Of a stretch of DNA of 15,691 nucleotides, positions 6,907-14,500 are shown piece by piece. The notes under the pieces were generated by a model, which was not told the DNA's origin, searched no databases, and saw only the letters and a list, made by a program, of their open reading frames with translations. Source of the stretch: JBCDIQ01 sp039024295. Lineage in GTDB: Bacteria; Bacteroidota; Bacteroidia; J057. The stretch spans positions 1 to 15,691 of the forward strand of contig JBCDIQ010000100.1 in assembly GCA_039024295.1 (NCBI GenBank), given 5' to 3'. Made by a program: the position numbers and the translations under genes. Each line of letters starts with the position of its first letter. Position 1 is the first letter of the stretch.

Positions 6907-7020
6907 GTTACCAGGTTGCGATTATTAGGAGGTGAACAGGTTAATGAATTAACCCAAATTAACTTAAATTGATTCGCGTTAAGTGATTTTTCTGGCCGGG
7001 TGCATGTGTGAATCACCTCT
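6907..7020. promoter_or_regulatory. Divergent intergenic region with SD-like/anti-SD-like inverted repeat
   Basis: This 114-base gap separates the divergent DUF763 and glycosyltransferase genes and should hold both promoters. It is AT-rich in the middle (6941-6990). On the minus strand TTAATTTG (6962-6955) matches seven of eight bases of the Bacteroidota -7 consensus TAnnTTTG, but no fitting -33 element was found. GAGGTGA (6929-6935) and TCACCTC (7013-7019) form a 7-bp inverted repeat ending just before the glycosyltransferase ATG. Confidence 0.35.
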
Positions 7021-8502
7021 ATGAAACGAATTCCCACACTAATTCTCTTCTTCGCCACCATTAAGCTGGTGGTCCAATTACTGGGCAATCGCAATTATGG
7101 GTTTCATCGAGATGAACTACTCCACCTCTCCGTGGGTGAGCATCTCGACTGGGGGTTCATGGAGTTTCCGCCTGGTATCGCCTTCCTGGGAAAACTATCT
7201 CATGTCCTTTTTGATGCCTCATTGATGGGCACCCGCCTATTTCCCACGATTGCAGGCGTATTGATCTTGATCCTGTGCTGCCAAATGGCACTGGCATTGG
7301 GGGGTAAATACAGAAGTGTGTTATTAGCCGCGATGTGCATCCTGGCGTTTCTCCCCTTTTATCGAAATCATACCCTGTTCCAGCCGGTGGCCTTTGACCA
7401 ACTCTGGTGGACCCTCGGGTTTTACCTACTCATCAGGTATGTCAATTCCGAAAAACCTGTGTTTTTACTTTTGACAGGATTGGTTCTGGGCCTGGGATTG
7501 ATGACCAAGTACACCATGCTGGTGTGGGCCTTCGGGATTTTCATAGGTCTGCTTTTCCCTCCAACAAGAAAAGTGTTCCGATCCCCCTGGCTGTATGCAG
7601 GAGGAATCCTCGCTTTGGTGATCTGGCTCCCCAACCTCCTGTGGCAGTGGGAACATGAATTTCCTTTATTCCGTCATTTACAGGCCTTGCAAACCGGGCA
7701 GGAAGGAAGTAGCCCGCAAGTCGATTTCATGCTAAACCAATTGATCCTGCCGGCAACCTTTGTAGTGAGCGTGATCGGAGCAGGTGCCTTACTGAGTTGG
7801 CAAAAGTACCGATCTCTCGGAGTTGCGGCCCTGATCATCTTTTTTACCCTGCTGATGCTTGGTGCTAAGTCTTATTATGTGTTTGCCGTTTATCCTGTAC
7901 TCTTTGCAGCAGGCAGCGTCAAACTTGAACAATGGATGATGCAGAAAAAGATGACCTGGACCTATCTGCTGGCAGCCTCTATTTTGGTTCCTTTTATTCC
8001 TTTCATTCCTCAATTGACCCCCATTTTACCCATTGAAACCTTTGTAAAGTATGAGGGATTGGAACCACAAAATTGCCGTTATGAGCTCACAAGTGATTAT
8101 GCGGATATGTTTGGATGGGAAGAACAGGCTCAGTTGGTAGATAGCGTATACCGTTCCCTTTCGCCGGAAGACCAAGTCAGCTGTGTGATTTGGGCAGAAA
8201 ATTATGGAGAGGCAGGCGCCATCAAAATTCTTGGTAAATCATATGGCCTACCCAATCCCATCAGTCGTCATGGAAGCTTTTGGAACTGGGGCTATGGAAA
8301 TCCGGACGCAAGTGTTTGGATCAGCCTCGGAAATGAGTTCCCTGCTGTAAATGATGTTTTTGAGGAAGTACTATTGATCAAAATGATTTACCATCCTTAC
8401 GCCATCGACGAGGAACATAACATTCCCCTTTACCTGTGCAGGAACCCCAAAGTGGATATCCCTAAATGGTGGCAGGAATATAAACCCTACGTATTTCAAT
8501 GA
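7021..8502 (+). CDS. GT-C membrane glycosyltransferase, family 39/PMT_2-like
   Basis: A 493-residue polytopic membrane protein that would transfer a sugar from a polyprenyl-phosphate donor to an acceptor on the outer face of the inner membrane (family knowledge of ArnT/PMT-type enzymes). The hallmark acidic pair lies in the first periplasmic loop, FHRDELLHL (Asp31-Glu32), followed by WGFMEFPPG (about residues 44-52). Both are typical of the bacterial PMT_2 group. About nine to eleven hydrophobic segments fill residues 5-335, and a soluble domain of roughly 150 residues follows, with conserved-looking VIWAENYGEAGAIKIL. Acceptor and donor sugars cannot be told from the sequence. The ATG at 7021 has no purine-rich ribosome site in front of it, as is common in this phylum. 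There is no obvious link to either neighbour. Confidence 0.88.
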   Translation: MKRIPTLILFFATIKLVVQLLGNRNYGFHRDELLHLSVGEHLDWGFMEFPPGIAFLGKLSHVLFDASLMGTRLFPTIAGVLILILCCQMALALGGKYRSVLLAAMCILAFLPFYRNHTLFQPVAFDQLWWTLGFYLLIRYVNSEKPVFLLLTGLVLGLGLMTKYTMLVWAFGIFIGLLFPPTRKVFRSPWLYAGGILALVIWLPNLLWQWEHEFPLFRHLQALQTGQEGSSPQVDFMLNQLILPATFVVSVIGAGALLSWQKYRSLGVAALIIFFTLLMLGAKSYYVFAVYPVLFAAGSVKLEQWMMQKKMTWTYLLAASILVPFIPFIPQLTPILPIETFVKYEGLEPQNCRYELTSDYADMFGWEEQAQLVDSVYRSLSPEDQVSCVIWAENYGEAGAIKILGKSYGLPNPISRHGSFWNWGYGNPDASVWISLGNEFPAVNDVFEEVLLIKMIYHPYAIDEEHNIPLYLCRNPKVDIPKWWQEYKPYVFQ

Positions 8503-8564
8503 TCCAAAAGTCAGGAATCAACGAGAAAAAACAGAGACTGACTGTAATAAAAAACTTACCTTTA

Positions 8565-8648
8565 CTACAGATAAATTGAGCTGCTAAATGATTAATCAAT
8601 TGGAGGCGATGAATCTCTAAAAATCTGTAGCAGTGAGCTTTATATTTT
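8565..8648 (+). promoter_or_regulatory. Nested palindromes and possible promoter before the OB-fold/flotillin/ATPase operon
   Basis: The 159-base gap before the OB-fold gene contains an 8-bp inverted repeat, CTACAGAT (8565-8572) with ATCTGTAG (8623-8630). Enclosed between its arms is a perfect 10-bp palindrome, TGATTAATCA (8589-8598). CTGCTA (8581-8586) can alternatively pair with TAGCAG (8628-8633). TATATTTT at 8641-8648 resembles the Bacteroidota -7 element TAnnTTTG but lacks a clear -33 partner. A regulator site or leader structure is plausible but unproven. Confidence 0.3.
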
Positions 8649-8661
8649 ATCATGTTATGCC

Positions 8662-9306
8662 ATGAAAGAACTACTGGATGCTGCCGTATCTCCAGCAAAT
8701 ATTATCATCACCGGGCTACTCATCTTTATCCTGCTATATTGGATCACCGTCATCCTTGGCGTGATCGACCTGGATGCAGTCGACTTTGATGTGGACGTCG
8801 ATGTAGATGCAGACGTGGACATTGATGCCGATGTAGATGCCAGTGGTGTCAGTTGGTTTAACTCCGTCTTAGCATTTTTTAACCTGGGGCATGTACCGTT
8901 TATGGTGTTCATGACTTGTTGGATCGTGCCTGCCTGGGCCATTTGTATCATAGCCAATGACAAATTGGGCATTAGCAGTTTTGGGGTAGGATTAGGCATC
9001 ATGGCAGGGGGACTTTTTGCAAGTCTATTTATTGCCAAGATCGCGACACAACCTTTTGTGAGAATCTTTGCCAAAATTGACCAGGAAGCGAAGGAAAACC
9101 AGCGAATTAGAGGCAAGATATGCACGGTCACCATTGGTACGACTGCTACCTCAACGGGGCAAGCCACCATTAATACCTCCGGTGCGCCCCTGCTGATTAA
9201 TGTCCGAACTTCGGAAGGCGTAGAAATGCAAAAAGGAGACACCGGACTTGTACTTGAACTTATCGATAACCAGAATATTTACCTCATAGAACCCTTTAAT
9301 GATTAA
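8662..9306 (+). CDS. YqiJ/NfeD-like membrane OB-fold protein
   Basis: A 214-residue membrane protein with three hydrophobic segments (about residues 13-33, 77-98 and 104-126) and a C-terminal soluble OB-fold-like beta domain (about 149-211, with GKICTVTIGTTATSTGQATI and KGDTGLVLELIDNQNIYLIEP). The segment LGHVPFMVFM before the second helix is typical of the YqiJ group (DUF1449), the usual partner of flotillins (family knowledge). Between helices 1 and 2 lies an unusual tract of alternating Asp and Val/Ala/Ile, residues 37-59. The flotillin gene begins three bases after its stop, so the two are co-translated and their products very probably interact in the inner membrane. The protein likely anchors or organises flotillin assemblies; no enzymatic residues are visible, and there is no protease domain as in long NfeD proteins. 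Confidence 0.85.
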   Translation: MKELLDAAVSPANIIITGLLIFILLYWITVILGVIDLDAVDFDVDVDVDADVDIDADVDASGVSWFNSVLAFFNLGHVPFMVFMTCWIVPAWAICIIANDKLGISSFGVGLGIMAGGLFASLFIAKIATQPFVRIFAKIDQEAKENQRIRGKICTVTIGTTATSTGQATINTSGAPLLINVRTSEGVEMQKGDTGLVLELIDNQNIYLIEPFND

Positions 9307-9309
9307 TCC

Positions 9310-11478
9310 ATGGGAGAATACATTGTACTTGTCATGTTGATTTCTGCTGTTGTCCTAGTGTTAGGATTAATAGTACTGTTCATTCGAATGTACCGGAAGG
9401 CGGTACAAGGTGAAGCCTTGGTGCGAACTGGATTGGGCGATGTCAAGGTATCTTTTTCAGGTCTATTAGTTATTCCAGTGGTCCACAAGCTGGAAGTGAT
9501 GGACATTACCCTCAAAACGCTGACCATTTCTCGCCTGGGGAAAGATGGCCTGATTTGTAAGGACAATATGCGAGCGGACATCAAGGTAAGCTTCTTTGTC
9601 CGGGTAAATAAAACCCGTGACGATGTGGTCCATGTGGCACAATCTATCGGCTGCCACCGGGCATCCGAAATTCAGGAGCTGGAAATGCTGTTTGATGCCA
9701 AATTTTCAGAAGCCCTGAAAACAGTAGGAAAGCATTTTGACTTTGTGGAGCTCTATAACTCCCGTGCAAATTTCAAGGAAAAGATCATCCAGGAAATTGG
9801 TACAGACCTCAACGGATATGTACTCGACGACTGCGCCATTGACTACGTGGAGCAAACTTCTCTCAGTGACTTGAATGAAAACAACATCTTGGATGCCCAG
9901 GGCATCAAGAAAATCATTGAGCTGACTGCTGCGGAAAAAGTAAAGTCCAACTTGATTAAGCGGGAGCAGGAAAAGACCATCAAAAAGCAAGATGTAGAAG
10001 CCCGAGAAACCATCCTCGAACTGGAACGCCAGTTGGCTGAAAAGGAAGAGCAACAAAAACGTGAAGTTGACAACATCAAAGCCCGCGAAGCGGCCGAAAT
10101 AGAAAAAGTCCGTCAGGAAAACGAACTCAAGGCGCAACAGGCGCGCATTGAAAAGGAAGAAGAACTGGGCATTGCAGAAGAGAATAAGCTGCGCCAGATC
10201 ATTGTCGCCAAAAAGAACAGGGAAAAAGCACAGGCAGTTGAAACGGAGCGCGTAGAGCAGGCACGGGCATTGGAAGAAACCGAGCGTGAGCGCGTGGTTG
10301 AATTGGCTCAAATCGACAAGGAAAAAATCTTGGAAGTAGAACGCAGGAACATCCAGGAAGTGATCCGCGAGCGGGTAACGGTTGAAAAAGCTACCGTAGA
10401 GGAAGAAGAGAAGATCAAGGATACCCGAGCCACTGCCGAGGCAGAGCGGAATAAGCTGGTGGCCATTACTGTAGCTGAGCAAAAAGCCCAGGAAGCCCTG
10501 GTGCAGGAAATCAAAATGGCAGAAGCTGCCAAGCAGGCATCTGAAGAGCTGGCGAAAAAAGCTTTGATTGATGCAGAAGCGGAACAAGCTGCCGCAGTTC
10601 ACAAGGCTGAAGCCATGAAAACCCTGGCAGAAGCAGAGGCGGCACAGAAAGCAGCTATCGGTATGTCCGAGGCACAAGTGATGTCTGCGAAAGCAGAAGC
10701 CCGTGAAAAAGAAGGAGAAGCCGAGGCATCTGTAATTGAAATGCAGTCTGAGGCAGAAGCCAAAGGCATCAAGATGAAAGCCGCGGCACAGGCCGAAGCT
10801 GACGAGAAGCTTGGTATCGTAGCTGCCAAGGTTGCCCTGGAGCAAGGGAAGGCCGAAGCGGAAGTGATCGAAATACAAGCGCAGGCCAATGAGAAACAAG
10901 GGTTGGTAGAAGCCCGTGTGATCACGGCCAAGCTCAAAGCCGATGCCGATGGCATCACCGAAAAGGCAGCGGCCATGAAGGCCCTCGATGGCCCTGGAAT
11001 GGAGCACGAAGAGTTCAAACTTCGTCTGGAAAAAGCGCGTGAGGTAGAACTTGCCCAGATTGAGGTGAACAAATCCATCGCAATGGCACAGGCTGAGGTA
11101 CTCGCCGAAGCCATGAAGTCAGCCAACATTGACATCATCGGTGGAGAGTCTGCCTTCTTTAAGCAAATTACAGGGGCAGTGGCCAACGGTAAATCCGTGG
11201 ATGGCTTGGTGAACGGCAGCCATGTGCTTTCTGACGTCAAGCGTGCCTTCCTGGACAATGGCGGAGGAGATTCCTTCAAAGAGAATATCTCTCAACTGAT
11301 CCGGTCGCTGAATGTCTCTTCCGAGGACATCAAGAACCTGTCAATCTCTGCCTTGCTGTATAAGTTGCTTAACAGCACCCAGGAAGACCACCTCAAGCGG
11401 AACTTGCGCCAATTACTTGGTGTAGCTGAAGCCAGCGGCCTACAGGGAGAGACCTTACACTCCCTCGGTATTAAGTAA
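9310..11478 (+). CDS. Flotillin family (SPFH/Band 7) protein, YqiK-like, with extended coiled coil
   Basis: A 722-residue flotillin. A single membrane anchor at about residues 5-27 is followed by the SPFH domain (about 30-190; for example the segment DNMRADIKVSFFVRVNK and the conserved end DGYVLDD-like NGYVLDDCAIDYVEQT). A very long Glu/Ala/Lys-rich coiled coil with AEAEA and EAEAKG patterns runs from about 200 to 610. A C-terminal region of about 100 residues follows (NIDIIGGESAFFKQITGAVANG and the helical SISALLYKLLNS). Flotillins oligomerise and scaffold lipid microdomains (family knowledge). The usual bacterial members are about 500-560 residues, so both the coil and the tail are enlarged here. 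It sits directly after its OB-fold partner and before the coiled-coil AAA+ ATPase, suggesting one membrane-associated complex. The antisense strand is open over long stretches only because of the biased codon content. Confidence 0.95.
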   Translation: MGEYIVLVMLISAVVLVLGLIVLFIRMYRKAVQGEALVRTGLGDVKVSFSGLLVIPVVHKLEVMDITLKTLTISRLGKDGLICKDNMRADIKVSFFVRVNKTRDDVVHVAQSIGCHRASEIQELEMLFDAKFSEALKTVGKHFDFVELYNSRANFKEKIIQEIGTDLNGYVLDDCAIDYVEQTSLSDLNENNILDAQGIKKIIELTAAEKVKSNLIKREQEKTIKKQDVEARETILELERQLAEKEEQQKREVDNIKAREAAEIEKVRQENELKAQQARIEKEEELGIAEENKLRQIIVAKKNREKAQAVETERVEQARALEETERERVVELAQIDKEKILEVERRNIQEVIRERVTVEKATVEEEEKIKDTRATAEAERNKLVAITVAEQKAQEALVQEIKMAEAAKQASEELAKKALIDAEAEQAAAVHKAEAMKTLAEAEAAQKAAIGMSEAQVMSAKAEAREKEGEAEASVIEMQSEAEAKGIKMKAAAQAEADEKLGIVAAKVALEQGKAEAEVIEIQAQANEKQGLVEARVITAKLKADADGITEKAAAMKALDGPGMEHEEFKLRLEKAREVELAQIEVNKSIAMAQAEVLAEAMKSANIDIIGGESAFFKQITGAVANGKSVDGLVNGSHVLSDVKRAFLDNGGGDSFKENISQLIRSLNVSSEDIKNLSISALLYKLLNSTQEDHLKRNLRQLLGVAEASGLQGETLHSLGIK

Positions 11479-11545
11479 AGAATCTATCAGGGGTCAGGCC
11501 CTGCTCTGGCCCCCATTCTTATCCTTCACCTTCGTACAAGGTGAA
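11478..11545 (+). terminator. Two hairpins between flotillin and ATPase genes, possible partial terminator
   Basis: Directly after the flotillin stop, GGGGTCAG (11490-11497) pairs with CTGGCCCC (11506-11513), with one G-U pair. This stem is enclosed by AAGAAT (11478-11483) pairing with ATTCTT (11515-11520). A second, perfect 8-bp hairpin follows: TTCACCTT (11525-11532), loop CGTAC, AAGGTGAA (11538-11545). Neither is followed by a strong U-run, so read-through into the ATPase gene is likely. They may lower its expression relative to flotillin or stabilise the upstream mRNA. Confidence 0.4.
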
Positions 11546-11584
11546 AATTCAACTTTGAGTTAGCATACCATCTAATATATCCGA

Positions 11585-14500
11585 ATGGCAGCGCCTACTG
11601 CATCAGAAATTCAACTGGAGGGGGGCACTTATGAGGTGTTGAAAAACCGTCTGGAGAAAAGTGCCAATCAACTTACCTCAGCCACCAAAAAGCTGGATGA
11701 GCGTCGGAAAGAAGTATTTGGCGGCATCGAAACCCGCCTGATTTCTGCTGAACGCATCACCACCGCTCATAACTGTGTGCCGCGGGACATGGTGCCCATC
11801 GGGGAGCAATTTATTTTTGGGTACAATGTCCACCTGGGCCTGAAAACGCATGTGGAACTGGAAGATGTGTTCAGCTTCCATGCCTACCGCGACCACCATT
11901 TCCCGATACTGGAAAAACCCCTGCTGCAAGACGAGCAGTTCATCTCGGACTTTGAGAAACTCTATAAATACTATAAAAACACCCAGTTTTCACGATTTGA
12001 CCGAAAAGGGCCGCACCTGTACATGGTGTTCCAAATCGGCAAGACCGCCAAAGAAATCAAAGCTTTCAAATGGCTGGTATCGGGAGATGGTTTGACCTAT
12101 TTGGATAACCGGAGCGACCACGAAGTTCGTCCGCCGGAGCAGTACGCCTTCCGGTGGAAACGCACCAACCGCGAAGCCCAACGACTGGGAGAATTCTCTC
12201 ATATATCGGTAGAGGATCAGGTATTCGTGGAGGTGTCTCGCGGTAGGCTGACCTTGAAAGTGGAGGACAATACCGATTCAGGTCAGGGAATCTTTGTGGA
12301 GGAGGTGGAGCAAGTTGAGCAAAGCCTGGACGATGTAGAGGTGCAATATTCCCTCATGGGGAACTTGGTGCTGCTCAAAATTAAGCCCTACCTGGAAAAG
12401 ACATATCGGTACTATGTCTTTAACCGGAAGCTCCAGGAGGCCCAAAACATTCCGGCCCTGGCGCAAAGCTGTATCCTCTTGCCAGAAGACCAGGGAATCA
12501 TGTTTCCCAACGGATATTATTTGCAAAATGGCGCCTACAAACTGTTTGACAGTGACCTGGGCGAAATGCGCTACCAGCGGATGATCCCCTCTCCCAATGG
12601 CGAGGACTACCTCTATATTTTTTATCAGCCTGATCACGGCATTTACCAACTGCTTCCCTATAACCTGATCAGCCAGCAGGTGGAAACGCCCATTATGTGT
12701 CATGGATACGCCATCTTTGATAACGGGGAGTTGTGCTTTTTCAATTCTGATGAGGAACCCAAAAAGCACCATGCCACCAAAATCTGGCAAACCCCTTTTA
12801 CCGGCCCTGATTTCCAATCCAGTGTACGCAGCGATTCCTACCTGTTTAAGATTGGCAATAAAGAACTGGTCCGGGCGCTTTCAGAATGCAACGAACTACT
12901 TACCCTGGTTGCGAAGGGAGAAAATTACGAGGGCCTATATGTAGACCTGCAAAAACTGGCTACCGACATCACGGACAGCTACCACTGGCTGGGACACGAG
13001 GAATCAGGCAACCTCCTGGAGCCCTTGAGCGATATTCGCCAGACCTCGGAGTTGGCCATTGAGGAGTATGAGAAGGTGGTCAGCATAAAAAAGAATACTA
13101 GCCAGCAACTGGAGGAGGTTACGGAGCGCATTACCTCCTTGCTGAATAAGATTAGCCGGGAATCACAGCCCAGCATAGAGAAGTTTGTAGCAAACCTGGC
13201 CAGCCTGCGGACCATGAGGGGGGAATTGGAAACCCTCAAGACCCTTCGCTACATTGACGAGGCCACGGTACAATCCTTTCAGGAAAAGCTTGCAGATGAA
13301 AACCAACGGTATGCAGAACGCTGTGTGGTATTCTTGCTGCGCGAAGATGCCCTGCGTCCTTATGAGAAACGAATCGAGGACCTGGAGCAGGAAATCATCG
13401 AGGTAAGTAAAGTCGTTGATGCCGATACCCTGGGGGTAAAAATTGCCCAGGTGTCGGAAGATTTAGAGATGCTCATTGAAATTGTGGGCAACCTCAAAAT
13501 TGCAGATGCCACCCAAACTACTCAGATCATTGACAATATTTCCCTGCTGTTTTCCCGGCTGAACCAGGGACGTGCGACCCTGAACAACCAACGGAGATCG
13601 CTCCTGCGAGTAGAGGGAGAAGCCGAATTTAATGCCCAAATAAAGCTAATCGAGCAAGGCCTGACCAACTTCCTCGACCTTTCGGATACGCCAGAAAAAT
13701 GCGACGAGTACCTTGCCAAGCTGATGGTACAGTTGGAGGAGTTGGAAGCTAAGTTTGTAGAGTTCGATGATTTCATTGAAAAAATCAGTGAAAAGCGGGA
13801 GCAGGTGTACAGCAGTTTTGACACCCGGAAGGTTTCCTTGATCGAGGCCAAAAACCGCAGGGCCAATTCCCTGCAGACTGCAGCGAACCGAATTTTGAGC
13901 GCGGCCAAAAACCGTACCCTGAGGATGAAATCCGAAGAAGAGGTGAATACCTATTTCACTTCTGATCTCATGGTGGAAAAGCTCCGCACCATTGTTGCGG
14001 ACTTGCAGGAGCTCGGAGACACCATCAAGGCCGATGACCTACAGGGAAAAATGAAGTCCCTCCGTGAGGATGCCCTTCGCCAACTGCGGGACAAAAACGA
14101 ACTGTTCGCCGACTCGGATCAAGTCATCAAATTTGGCAAATACCACTTCTCGGTGAATACCCAGCCCATGGAGGTTACGGTGGTTCGGCGAGAGGAGCAG
14201 TTGTGGTACCACCTCACAGGCACCAGCCTGTATGAGGCCATTCCGGAAGCACATATCGGTCCAGCCACGCCTATTTGGGAGCAGGAATTGGTATCAGAAA
14301 ATGCACAGGTATATCGCGCTGAATACCTCGCTTACCAATTGCTGAAAGCGGCAGATGCCCCCGATGTATCTGGCATTTCGGTAGACGGGCTGATCCAGCT
14401 TACGCCCAAACAGTTGGAAGCGCGGGTCCAGGAATTCATGGCCGTGCGCTACAATGAGGGGTATGTCAAAGGAATTCATGACCATGATGCAGCCAAGCTG

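Noticed and set aside
8655..9242. 195-codon minus-strand frame opposite the OB-fold gene
   Set aside because: Its Ser/Thr-rich translation mirrors the GAY-GTN tract and membrane segments of the sense gene; the sense product matches a family and couples to flotillin.
9706..11007. Antisense frames of 433 and 226 codons opposite the flotillin gene
   Set aside because: They arise from the Glu/Ala/Lys-rich coding strand. The translations are low-complexity (Phe/Leu/Cys- or Ser/Ala-rich), while the sense strand has a clear SPFH domain.
11554..11580. Promoter (TTTG ... TAATATAT) just before the ATPase gene
   Set aside because: The spacing is about 15 bases instead of about 19-20, and the -7 element differs at several positions from TAnnTTTG.
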